NCBI GenBank assembly: GCA_030642205.1
Contig: DAOWOF010000063.1
Span: forward strand, 1-10,244
Length of the DNA stretch: 10,244 nt
Direction: 5' to 3'
Origin: Desulfobacteraceae bacterium
GTDB lineage: Bacteria; Desulfobacterota; DSM-4660; Desulfatiglandales; Desulfatiglandaceae
Under the pieces are notes generated by a model that saw only the letters and a program-made list of their open reading frames with translations, was not told where the DNA came from and did no database searches. The first letter of the stretch is position 1; each line of letters opens with the position of its first letter. The position numbers were made by a program, and so were the translations under genes. Positions 1 through 7,357 of the stretch are shown piece after piece.

Positions 1-110
1 AGTAAATTTAGATAAGACATTCAATTTGTCTTTAAAGTTTCAAACAAACGCTATACTCTCCTTAATATTTATTCAAGGAATAAAGGATTTTTATGCCTTT
101 TTTGCAAAAG

Positions 111-258
111 CATATCATGATGGGCTCGTAAAAAGGTTCATCAACATGCCTGTGGTGGAATAGTTTGAATTTATTTTAAATTGCAAGGAAGGGACAGCCT
201 TCACCCGCCTGGTAAAAAGGCGTGGAGCGACTTTGTACCAGGTTACCATTATCATAAA
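111..258. repeat. Structured intergenic repeat, copy A
   Basis: This segment aligns along its length with 2935-3075: shared left end (ATGATGG..TCGTAAA), shared CATCAA, shared TTTGAAT followed by TTTTAAAT, shared GTAAAAAG, and a right end reading GGTTACC..ATCAT here against GGTTATCAT in the other copy. The outer ends are weakly inverted (ATGAT at 116-120, ATCAT at 251-255). Two internal hairpins can be drawn: 161-166 with 178-183 around an 11-base loop, and CGCC (206-209) with GGCG (219-222). It carries no credible ORF of its own. It resembles the dispersed palindromic repeats of deltaproteobacterial genomes, but family membership is inferred. Confidence 0.6.
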
Positions 259-265
259 TCAGAAA

Positions 266-282
266 ATTGCAGGAGTTGCAAT
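266..282. other. Small perfect hairpin upstream of the Nudix gene
   Basis: ATTGCA (266-271) and TGCAAT (277-282) are perfect inverted arms of 6 bases around a 5-base GGAGT loop. It sits 55 bases before the Nudix start codon. No T-run follows, so it is not a classical terminator. It could be an operator-like site or chance. Confidence 0.3.
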
Positions 283-337
283 GGTCAGAAAAATAGTTTA
301 GTATTTGTTTGAATTATAAATCAGGTTCTAAGCAACT

Positions 338-1087
338 ATGAATGTAATCCCCGCGACAACTAACCTTTTTGGTGGTATCCTTCCAGATCCGGAAGCCCTT
401 CCGGAAGACCTTACTGAATTTTCAGTATCACTCCGTGATTCTGCCCATCTTTGGAAAAAAAAGGGCTTTCAAGTAATCTGGCTGGAGATTCCAATTAGCA
501 AATCCAATCTAATCCCGGGAGCTGTAAAAATTGGTTTTAAATTTCATCACTGTGGAAAGAATTATCTAATGTTAACCTGTCAATTACAGTCAGGTGCATT
601 TATCCCACCTTTTGCAACCCATTATATAGGTGCCGGAGGCGTAGTTATAAATAAAGAGATGGAACTTCTTGTGGTCTGGGAGAAGATTCATAAATTATCA
701 CGACCGTATTATTACAAGCTTCCTGGAGGGGCCATAAAGCAGGGTGAGCATATCATAGATGGAGTTATACGGGAAGTATTTGAAGAGACAGGAGTTCGTA
801 CTGAATTTATATCTCTTGCCTGCTTTAGACATTGGCATGGATATCGTTATGGTAAATCCGACCTGTATTTTGTATGTCGTTTAGCTCCATTAACCCATGA
901 GATCACCATGGATGAAAATGAAATTGAGGAAGCCCTGTGGATGCCAATAGAACAGTATCTTACGAGTAAACAGGTTGGATATTTTAACAAGCGAATTGTA
1001 GAAATAGCATTAGGAGAAGGTGGGATGCATCGGGGCAGATCTGAAGATTTCCAAAAATCTTCTACTTCCCATGAAATATACCTCTAA
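338..1087 (+). CDS. Nudix hydrolase, NUDT6-like, with N-terminal pre-Nudix domain
   Basis: Predicted soluble 249-residue Nudix hydrolase, a family that cleaves nucleoside diphosphates linked to another moiety using a metal bound by the Nudix-box glutamates. The box is complete at residues 131-153 and fits GX5EX7REUXEEXGU exactly, including R145-E146 and E149-E150 before T-G-V. Residues about 8-85 resemble the pre-Nudix domain of animal NUDT6 and the related plant NUDT enzymes. The junction (PPFATHYIGAGG, 90-101), the GKSDLYFVCRL stretch (172-182) and the later WMPI (201-204) also follow NUDT6. The substrate cannot be read from sequence; NAD-type or ADP-ribose-type compounds are possible. The start has a poor ribosome binding site (only AGG, about 12 bases upstream), but the pre-Nudix domain begins near it. 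The last ~20 residues are polar and look unstructured. The YcaO gene begins 75 bases downstream. Confidence 0.88.
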   Translation: MNVIPATTNLFGGILPDPEALPEDLTEFSVSLRDSAHLWKKKGFQVIWLEIPISKSNLIPGAVKIGFKFHHCGKNYLMLTCQLQSGAFIPPFATHYIGAGGVVINKEMELLVVWEKIHKLSRPYYYKLPGGAIKQGEHIIDGVIREVFEETGVRTEFISLACFRHWHGYRYGKSDLYFVCRLAPLTHEITMDENEIEEALWMPIEQYLTSKQVGYFNKRIVEIALGEGGMHRGRSEDFQKSSTSHEIYL

Positions 1088-1106
1088 CAAGATCAATATT
1101 TGACAA

Positions 1107-1140
1107 TCTCGTAAAAATTCCATCCATATTTTGATATGGA
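1107..1140. repeat. Solo repeat-end-like motif followed by a hairpin
   Basis: Bases 1107-1124 (TCTCGTAAAAATTCCATC) resemble the left end of the repeat at 111-258 and 2935-3075 (TCGTAAA followed by CATC), without the rest of the element. Directly attached is an inverted repeat, TCCATAT (1123-1129) and ATATGGA (1134-1140), with a 4-base loop. An AAAGGA (1146-1151) ribosome binding site for the YcaO gene follows. It may be a decayed repeat end or a leader hairpin; the similarity is short and could be chance. Confidence 0.35.
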
Positions 1141-1162
1141 TTATTAAAGGATAACAGTACAA

Positions 1163-2890
1163 ATGACACAAAAGATCATCCTCCAGGATGCATTTAAGGG
1201 TTTTACCCTGGATCAGGACAAAATCATTTCCCCCAGCGAAACAATAGAACGCTTTAAAAAAAAGCTTAACAAATTAGATATGAATATCCTTAAGGAAACC
1301 AAAAGGATTGATAATGGACGCCTTGGGATACCTGTATATTTTAGTATCTGCGGATCCGATGCCATAAAAATGACCGGCACAAAAAAACAGATGGGGAAAG
1401 GGGCCACATCCCAGCAGGCAGAAGCAAGCGCTGTAATGGAGTTGGCCGAGCGTTTTAGCTTTTTTAGCTTTTGTAATGATAAGAATAATTTTTTTACTGA
1501 AAAATACTCCAAACTCAAAGACGAAGCCATCCCCTTTGATATGATAGCCCAATCAGTGCATGATAAGTCCGAAGAATTGCGGATTACACAAAAAATCTTT
1601 GATAATCTCACACTGAAATGGACTTGGGGTTATAATATGACCATGGAAAAAAAGGTTCTTATTCCTTTTGACTGGTTTTATACGATTAATGAATTTAATG
1701 GCCCCTGCGCCGGCAACTGCGTTGAAGAAGCAATAAGTCAGGGTATTTGTGAAATCGTAGAGCGTCATGTTTCATCCATTATAAGCCAAAACAGGCTTCA
1801 GGTTCCTGTTATTAACGGAAAAACTGCCACAGATCCGATGGTTTTGGAGATGTTGGCAAAATACGAAAGCAACGGAATTAAACTCTATCTTTCCGATTTC
1901 TCATTAGACATGGGAATACCCACAGTAGGAATCCTCGCATATGACCCGACGACCTTTCCGGACCAGAGTGAAATTGTCTGGACAGCAGGGACAACACCTG
2001 ACCCACAAAAAGCGCTCAGTCGAGCCCTCACTGAAGTGGCCCAATTGGCAGGTGATTTTAACAGCAGCTCAAATTATATCGCCAGCGGTCTGCCAAAATT
2101 CAGTAAAATTGAAGACGCTGATTTTATTATAAATCATAAAACACAGATTAATATATCAGCTCTGCCAAATCTGGCTGATAATAACATCAAGGTTGAAGTC
2201 CTGAACATGATTAAGGCACTGGAAAAAAAGGGAATGGAAGTGCTTGTAATTAATACCATGCATCCCGGACTTAAGATCCCTGCCTTTTACACAATTATAC
2301 CGGGAGCTCATTTCAGGGAACGGGCCATGGGAACCAGCACAGGGATGTTTATAGCCAAAATTATAACGGAAAACAGAGCTCCGGCACAAGCCGTCAAGGA
2401 ACTGAAAGAGATGCAGGATCTGTTACCGGAAAGATATTATCTTCAATTTTATCTGGGATCAGCACATTTGAACCTGAATGATTATACGACAGCTTATGAA
2501 TATTTTAAAAACGCCATGGCTTTTGAGCCCACGCCTCAAGATATCCCTACTATCTATTCATATATGGGAATTTGCTTAAAAGATATGGGTAAATATAACA
2601 GAGCCCTTGAAGTCTTAAAAAAAGGCGAGGCCTTTGATAAAGAAAGGACAGATATTTATAATCTAATGGGATTTTGTCATTTCAAGTTAAAAGAACATGA
2701 AAAAGCGATCGAATGCTTTAACCAGGTGCTACGTTTAGACCCTGGTTCAGCAATAGATTATGCCAATATTGCCTCAAACTACCGAGAATTGGGTGAAAAG
2801 AATATGGCAATTCAATATTACGAAATTGCTCTAAAACTTGATCCCTCTATAGCCTTTGCAAGAAGTAATCTTGATAATTTAACAAAATGA
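1163..2890 (+). CDS. YcaO-domain protein with C-terminal TPR repeats
   Basis: 575 residues. YcaO domains use ATP to activate a peptide amide backbone, forming azolines, amidines or, with TfuA, thioamides. All three nucleotide-site segments are visible: E93-x-x-E96-R97 after GKGATSQQAEASA (78-90), E197-x-x-E200-R201 after AGNCVEEA (183-190), and RALTEVAQ (287-294). The segment KIPAFYTIIPG (371-381) matches the end of the YcaO core. The N-terminus (MTQ.., then ERFKKKL at 29-35) and the AGN..E..QG..E..ER pattern resemble the stand-alone E. coli YcaO, which is linked genetically to RimO methylthiolation of ribosomal protein S12, more than microcin cyclodehydratases. Residues about 423-570 form about four TPR-like units, for example around GKYNRALEVLKKG and HEKAIECFNQVLRLDP, probably for partner binding. 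AAAGGA lies 11 bases before the ATG. No precursor peptide, TfuA or RimO gene is in the window, so substrate and role are unknown. Confidence 0.87.
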   Translation: MTQKIILQDAFKGFTLDQDKIISPSETIERFKKKLNKLDMNILKETKRIDNGRLGIPVYFSICGSDAIKMTGTKKQMGKGATSQQAEASAVMELAERFSFFSFCNDKNNFFTEKYSKLKDEAIPFDMIAQSVHDKSEELRITQKIFDNLTLKWTWGYNMTMEKKVLIPFDWFYTINEFNGPCAGNCVEEAISQGICEIVERHVSSIISQNRLQVPVINGKTATDPMVLEMLAKYESNGIKLYLSDFSLDMGIPTVGILAYDPTTFPDQSEIVWTAGTTPDPQKALSRALTEVAQLAGDFNSSSNYIASGLPKFSKIEDADFIINHKTQINISALPNLADNNIKVEVLNMIKALEKKGMEVLVINTMHPGLKIPAFYTIIPGAHFRERAMGTSTGMFIAKIITENRAPAQAVKELKEMQDLLPERYYLQFYLGSAHLNLNDYTTAYEYFKNAMAFEPTPQDIPTIYSYMGICLKDMGKYNRALEVLKKGEAFDKERTDIYNLMGFCHFKLKEHEKAIECFNQVLRLDPGSAIDYANIASNYRELGEKNMAIQYYEIALKLDPSIAFARSNLDNLTK

Positions 2891-2934
2891 CTGTTACAGG
2901 ATCCGGACATAAAACTCTTTTTTAGAAAACGGGA

Positions 2935-3075
2935 ATATATGATGGATTCGTAAAGATCCATCAATAGGCCGATTGAGGAACCCATTTGAATGCACTTTAA
3001 ATGGTGGGAGATGGGCAGTTCTTTCCTGCAAAAGTAAAAAGATGCAAGAATCCTTTTTACGGGGTTATCATATAT
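2935..3075. repeat. Structured intergenic repeat, copy B
   Basis: This copy has clear terminal inverted repeats: ATATATGAT (2935-2943) then CGTAAA (2949-2954) at the left, and TTTACG (3056-3061) then ATCATATAT (3067-3075) at the right, separated by 5 unpaired bases on each side. Internal stems are CCATTT (2982-2987) with AAATGG (2999-3004), and TTC.TGCA (3023-3030) with TGCA.GAA (3043-3050), one mismatch. It aligns with copy A at 111-258. No ORF is present. The right terminus overlaps the first two bases of the start codon of the DUF4390 gene, so the element supplies that gene's translation-initiation region. Confidence 0.7.
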
Positions 3076-3658
3076 GAAACAAATTTTTCCATTTAAAAAT
3101 CGATATTATTTACCAATTTTCTTTATTTTAGTGACATTTATTCTTTGGAACCCATCTCTATGGGCAGAGGAAAGGATCTCGGATATCCAGATCAAAAAGA
3201 ACCAGGACCAGCTCAAAGTCCATTTCAGGGTGGAGGACTGTTTTTCGGATGATATGAAAAAGGCTATTGAAAACGGGATCGAGACTTCTTTTACATTTTT
3301 CATTATACTTTATGAAGTTCGTCCTTTCTGGACGGACAAAAAACTGACTGCCCTGGAAGTTTCCCATACTATACGATATGATAATTTCAGGAAGCAATAT
3401 AAAATTCGATTATTAGAAAATGTCGATCAACCTGAACTGGCTACAGATAATTTTATGGTTGCAAAAAAATGGATGGCAGAAGTAAATGGGATTCCTGTTA
3501 TTGATAATTCCTTACTAAAAAAAGGAGACAGATACAAGATACAAATTATGGCCGAACTCGACAAAATCAGGCTACCCTTTTATCTCCATTACATCTTTTT
3601 CTTTCTTTCATTATGGGATTTTGAGACAGACTGGTATTCTTTTGATTTTACCTATTGA
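3074..3658 (+). CDS. DUF4390 family protein, predicted exported
   Basis: 194 residues, assigned to DUF4390 mainly from the C-terminal signature FLSLWDFETDWYSFDF (177-192) and from lying directly before an NtrY-type kinase, where this family is commonly found. The N-terminus is a signal peptide or anchor: positive residues (K2, K8, R10), a hydrophobic run at 11-28, then a plausible cleavage after SLWA (residue 31). The mature part would be periplasmic, with alternating strands, for example DQLKVHFRV (45-53). No enzyme motif is visible; an accessory or ligand-binding role for the adjacent kinase is inference. The start codon overlaps the right end of the repeat at 2935-3075, and the only Shine-Dalgarno-like string is GGGG at 3061-3064. 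The kinase gene starts 54 bases downstream. Confidence 0.75.
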   Translation: MKQIFPFKNRYYLPIFFILVTFILWNPSLWAEERISDIQIKKNQDQLKVHFRVEDCFSDDMKKAIENGIETSFTFFIILYEVRPFWTDKKLTALEVSHTIRYDNFRKQYKIRLLENVDQPELATDNFMVAKKWMAEVNGIPVIDNSLLKKGDRYKIQIMAELDKIRLPFYLHYIFFFLSLWDFETDWYSFDFTY

Positions 3659-3712
3659 TGTACCTATTAAAAAGCAGGTAATATTCCGTTAAAAAAATAT
3701 GTTTTTTCCAAG

Positions 3713-5944
3713 ATGACAGATTATCTAACAATTGAAAAACAGGACTATCAAAGGAGACGCAGGGAGAGATACCTGATAATTGCCCTGCTTATCGTCATTT
3801 CCTTTTTGACTTATCTTGGAATATGGGTATTTGATATTGGAATGGATCTGCCTTTTCCAAGCAGTATCCTTTTTTTATTTTTGATTAATATCAACGTTAT
3901 TTTACTGCTTTTACTCCTTTTCCTGACCTTCCGTAATCTGGTTAAGCTCGTATTTGAGCGAAAAAAAAATATTATGGGGGCCAAGCTCAAAACAAAACTG
4001 GTCATGGCCTTTATAACCCTTTCATTATTCCCGACCATTATTCTCTTCTCTGTTTCCGTACAGTTTATTTCAGTTTCAATTGATTATTGGTTCAATCTTC
4101 AGATAGAACAATCTTTAAAAAATTCAGTAGAAGTAGGACAATCCTTTAACGAGCGTATTCTTGAAGAAAACCTTTCTTTAGGTAATAATCTGGGCAGGGT
4201 GATTAGTTATGAAGGATTCCTTTTACGCTCCCGTAAAGAGAGGCTTGGCAGATTCATCCATGACAAGCAGAAAGAATATCGTTTAGCCTCCATCAAAGTT
4301 TTTTCAAAAGAACTCGCCCTAATAGTCAGCTTTCAGGATACAAAGCTTGATTTAAGTCCTTTTAAGGGCCCCAGTCAGGAAGTCCTGTTAAATAGCTTTG
4401 AAAATGGAACAGACAGTAGATACAAGGAATCTTCCCCCCATGGAAACCTGATCAGTGGAATTATCCCAATCTTTTCCAGAACCCAGTCAAAGGCTGTTGT
4501 TGGCCTTCTGGTTCTATCCAAATTTGTACCTGGCCGTTTCGCCAATCGTATAAACGCGATTTCCAGAGGACTTCAGGAATACCGCCAGCTCAAGATGCTG
4601 AAAAGCCCTATGAAAATCAGTCATGTAATAATGCTTAGCATCGTTACTCTTCTAATTATTTTTTCTGCCGTCTGGTTCGGCTTTTATTTATCCAAGGAAA
4701 TTACAATACCAATCATGGAATTGGCAGAGGGAACAAAAAGGATTGCCTCAGGAGATTATGATTTTTTTATTGATATGGAAACCAAGGATGAAGTTGGCGA
4801 TTTGGTTAATTCATTTAATCAGATGACCACAGATCTTAAAACCAGCAAAAATAAACTTGAGGAGGCCAATCTTGAGCTGGTTAAAAGTAATTTTGAATTG
4901 GAACAACGACGACTCTATATGGAGATTGTTTTGGCAAATGTGGCGTCTGGAGTTATTTCCGCCGATGTTGATGGCATGATCCTGACCATCAATAAATCAG
5001 CTGAAAGGATGTTAGATGTTCAAGCGGATAATATTACAGGGACTAATTACAGAGAAATTCTGGAGCCTGAATATGTCCGGATAATCTCTGGTTTTATCCA
5101 GGACGAAGACCTGTTTAAAAAAGGCTCTTTTAAAAAACAAATCAGGTTTTCGGTAGCAGATAAAAGGCTAACTATACTCATATCTTTAGATATTTTACGG
5201 GATGATCGTGGAAATTACCTGGGGATTGTTGCGGTGCTGGAAGACTTGAGTGAAATCGAAAAGGCGCAGAGAATGGCCGCATGGAGGGAGGTAGCCAGAC
5301 GCATCGCCCACGAAGTCAAGAATCCTTTAACGCCTATCCAGCTTTCAGCTCAGCGTCTAAACAAGCGATATGGAGAAAGACTTGCTCACGATGATGGCGA
5401 AATATTCAAAGAATGCACGCAGATGATCATTAAACAGGTGGACGAAATTAAATGTCTGGTAGATGAATTTTCAAATTTTGCCCGAATGCCTGCATCTAAT
5501 CCAGCCCCAACCAATATCAGGGAGATAATCAATGAGGCCATAAGCCTGTATAAGGAAGCGCACAAGGATATCAAACTGATATTTAAGGATTCAGAAAAGG
5601 TTCCTGTCTGCAATCTTGATCGGGAGCAGATAAAAAGGGCGATGATCAATCTCCTGGATAATGCCATTCAGGCGATGGATGGCAAAGGGAAAATAAGCGT
5701 GGATCTTGATTACGATCAAGATCATAAAATAATACATCTTGAAGTAGCAGATAATGGGAAAGGCATCTCCCCTAAAGATAAAGCGCACCTGTTTGAACCT
5801 TATTATTCAACAAAGGAACAGGGAACAGGTTTAGGTCTGGCAATTGTTAATACGATAATTTCTGATCATGATGGTTTTATAAGGGTCAAGGATAATGAAC
5901 CCCAGGGGACTAGATTTATTATTGAGCTTCCATTGAGGGTCTAA
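3713..5944 (+). CDS. NtrY-like membrane sensor histidine kinase
   Basis: 743 residues with NtrY architecture. Membrane segments lie near 20-40, 50-73, 98-120 and 303-327, the last two flanking an extracytoplasmic region of about 180 residues. Then come HAMP (about 326-378), PAS (about 402-512), HisKA with the RRIAHEVKNPLTPIQLSAQRL stretch (529-549, phospho-acceptor H533), and HATPase with N box NLLDNAIQA (646-654), G1 box DNGKG (680-684), F box FEPYYST (694-700) and G2 box GTGLGLA (704-710). All catalytic boxes are intact. NtrY normally phosphorylates the sigma-54 activator NtrX, usually encoded next door; here waaA follows after 11 bases, so the partner must be elsewhere or different. There is no Shine-Dalgarno before the ATG; the start is kept because the basic stretch RRRRER and the first membrane helix follow it. 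The stimulus is unknown, and the NtrY name rests on architecture and the DUF4390 neighbour. Confidence 0.85.
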   Translation: MTDYLTIEKQDYQRRRRERYLIIALLIVISFLTYLGIWVFDIGMDLPFPSSILFLFLININVILLLLLLFLTFRNLVKLVFERKKNIMGAKLKTKLVMAFITLSLFPTIILFSVSVQFISVSIDYWFNLQIEQSLKNSVEVGQSFNERILEENLSLGNNLGRVISYEGFLLRSRKERLGRFIHDKQKEYRLASIKVFSKELALIVSFQDTKLDLSPFKGPSQEVLLNSFENGTDSRYKESSPHGNLISGIIPIFSRTQSKAVVGLLVLSKFVPGRFANRINAISRGLQEYRQLKMLKSPMKISHVIMLSIVTLLIIFSAVWFGFYLSKEITIPIMELAEGTKRIASGDYDFFIDMETKDEVGDLVNSFNQMTTDLKTSKNKLEEANLELVKSNFELEQRRLYMEIVLANVASGVISADVDGMILTINKSAERMLDVQADNITGTNYREILEPEYVRIISGFIQDEDLFKKGSFKKQIRFSVADKRLTILISLDILRDDRGNYLGIVAVLEDLSEIEKAQRMAAWREVARRIAHEVKNPLTPIQLSAQRLNKRYGERLAHDDGEIFKECTQMIIKQVDEIKCLVDEFSNFARMPASNPAPTNIREIINEAISLYKEAHKDIKLIFKDSEKVPVCNLDREQIKRAMINLLDNAIQAMDGKGKISVDLDYDQDHKIIHLEVADNGKGISPKDKAHLFEPYYSTKEQGTGLGLAIVNTIISDHDGFIRVKDNEPQGTRFIIELPLRV

Positions 5945-5946
5945 CA

Positions 5947-5952
5947 AAGAGG
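5947..5952 (+). promoter_or_regulatory. Ribosome binding site of waaA
   Basis: AAGAGG lies only 3 bases before the ATG at 5956, which is tighter than usual. The next in-frame ATG (6052) would remove the N-terminal membrane anchor that WaaA proteins carry, so 5956 remains the better start. Confidence 0.5.
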
Positions 5953-5955
5953 CAA

Positions 5956-7227
5956 ATGTTTATTTTTTTTTATCACTGTATCTGGCTCATCATTTTCCCA
6001 GGCTGCCTGATTATAGCCATTTTTGCAAAAAAACCGAGGTTGTTTGCAAGAATGGCATTGACGCTCCCCAAACGCCCTGTGAAAGAAAAAACTATCTGGG
6101 TACACGCCCTTTCCGTAGGAGAAGTAATTTCAGCCATCCCGTTGGTAGAAGCCTTAAAACAGAAATTCAAGGGCCAGCCCATTGTTTTTTCTGTAACAAC
6201 CGCAAAGGGTATGGAAATTGCTCAAAAAGAATTGGCTGGCAAGGCGATTCTGCTCACCATGCCAATTGATTTTATCTGGTGTGTTCATAGATTAACCAAT
6301 TATATCCGCCCTTCAATCTTTATTCTTGTTGAAACAGATATCTGGCCGGCAATCAGCCATCATTTACAGAAAAAAGGGGTTAAAAGTCTTCTTGTAAACG
6401 GGCGGATATCTCCCGGAACCTATAGGTCATATAAAAGGCTCCCATATATCACAAAGGCCCTGTTCAGACCGCTTGCCTCATGCTTGATGCAATCAGAACT
6501 GGATAAAAACCGGCTTGTCAGCGTATTGGGAAAAAGACAGTCAAAAAAGGTTTATAATACAGGAAACATCAAGTTTGACCGCCAACGGGAACCAATGGAG
6601 CAAAATGAGCGAAAAACATGGATTAAGACCTTGGGCCTTAATCAGGAAGGCCTGATATGGATTGCGGGAAGCACCCATCCTGGAGAGGAAAAAATAATCC
6701 TGGAAGTCTTTCAAAAACTTCTCGTATTATCCCCGGAACTACAACTTGTAATCGCCCCAAGAAAAATTGACCGCTCTGATGAGATCAAAGATCTAGCCCT
6801 GAAGATGGGGATCAAGGCAGCAAAAAGAACTGACCTTGGCAATAAAAAGATCAGCAATGGTCTTCTGATCCTCAATACCCTTGGAGAATTGGGCCGAATC
6901 TATGGCATTGGAGATATCAGTTTCGTAGGCGGCAGTCTCATCCCCTTTGGGGGGCATAATCTTCTTGAACCTGCCGCCTTTGGATGTCCTGTTATCTTTG
7001 GCCCGCATACTGATAATTTTGTTTCCATGGCCGGGCAGTTAGAAAAAGTCAGGGGAGGATTAAGGGTTAAAAACGCATCAGAGCTTTATACTTCTATGGA
7101 AAAGCTTATAAGGGATCAGAAGCTAAGGCAAGAGATGGGAACTCATGCCAAAAAATTTGTTTTTGATAATTCCGGCGCCTTGAAACAAGTTTTGACATTT
7201 ATTGAAGAATTCATGCTGGAGTCATGA
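5956..7227 (+). CDS. waaA: 3-deoxy-D-manno-octulosonic acid (Kdo) transferase
   Basis: WaaA (KdtA) transfers Kdo from CMP-Kdo to the lipid A precursor on the inner face of the cytoplasmic membrane. The length, 423 residues, is normal for the family. An N-terminal hydrophobic anchor (1-24) precedes the N-terminal glycosyltransferase domain with WVHALSVGE (48-56; E56 is the expected catalytic base), VETDIWP (125-131) and NGRIS (148-152). The C-terminal domain has AGSTHPGEE (237-245), IAPRKIDR (266-273) and the donor-binding stretch FVGGSLIPFGGHNLLEP (323-339), followed by FGPHTDNF (348-355). It starts 11 bases after the kinase gene, so the two are almost certainly co-transcribed. The number of Kdo residues added cannot be read from sequence. 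The frame stays open well past the TGA stop (see findings). Confidence 0.95.
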   Translation: MFIFFYHCIWLIIFPGCLIIAIFAKKPRLFARMALTLPKRPVKEKTIWVHALSVGEVISAIPLVEALKQKFKGQPIVFSVTTAKGMEIAQKELAGKAILLTMPIDFIWCVHRLTNYIRPSIFILVETDIWPAISHHLQKKGVKSLLVNGRISPGTYRSYKRLPYITKALFRPLASCLMQSELDKNRLVSVLGKRQSKKVYNTGNIKFDRQREPMEQNERKTWIKTLGLNQEGLIWIAGSTHPGEEKIILEVFQKLLVLSPELQLVIAPRKIDRSDEIKDLALKMGIKAAKRTDLGNKKISNGLLILNTLGELGRIYGIGDISFVGGSLIPFGGHNLLEPAAFGCPVIFGPHTDNFVSMAGQLEKVRGGLRVKNASELYTSMEKLIRDQKLRQEMGTHAKKFVFDNSGALKQVLTFIEEFMLES

Positions 7228-7349
7228 TTTATTGTTGCCTGGCGCCTGAACACGCTGTTAAATAAAAAAACAGAATGGGGGCTTGCCCGACAACTTTGCT
7301 GTTTCTTTCGATATCAGGCATTGGTTTTTATATCAAAATGCTCATTTAC

Positions 7350-7353
7350 GAGG
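7350..7353 (+). promoter_or_regulatory. Ribosome binding site setting the nitrilase start
   Basis: GAGG sits 4 bases before the ATG at 7358. The longer reading from TTG at 7283 has no such site and adds 25 residues that precede the normal family N-terminus, so this site decides for 7358. Confidence 0.55.
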
Positions 7354-7357
7354 TCAT

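Larger units (their letters stand above)
1..337. other. Left-edge intergenic region with one structured repeat
   Basis: No gene here is well supported. Bases 2-160 are free of stops in frame 2 (53 codons, stop TAG at 161-163), so the tail of a gene entering from the left cannot be excluded. Its last part overlaps the repeat at 111-258, and I recognise no family in the translation. An AAGGAGAG-like string on the minus strand (63 to 56) has no start codon at a suitable distance. Bases 259-337 are AT-rich and hold a small hairpin (266-282). A TATAAA string at 315-320 has no convincing -35 partner, so I do not call a promoter for the Nudix gene. Confidence 0.5.

Noticed and set aside
1..1162. RiPP precursor peptide gene for the YcaO protein
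   Set aside because: I found no short ORF with a ribosome binding site and a Cys/Ser/Thr-rich core in the spacers next to the YcaO gene; the ATG at 93 gives only 12 codons.
1213..1611. Minus-strand open frame of 132 codons
   Set aside because: It is antisense to the YcaO core, whose motifs are all in the plus-strand frame.
2891..3073. CRISPR array or tRNA in the repeat-bearing spacer
   Set aside because: There are no regularly spaced direct repeats and no cloverleaf or TTCGA-type arm; the structure is explained by the inverted-repeat element.
7283..7357. TTG start extending the nitrilase by 25 residues
   Set aside because: The extra residues precede the normal first strand of the family, there is no ribosome binding site for the TTG, and GAGG lies before the ATG at 7358.
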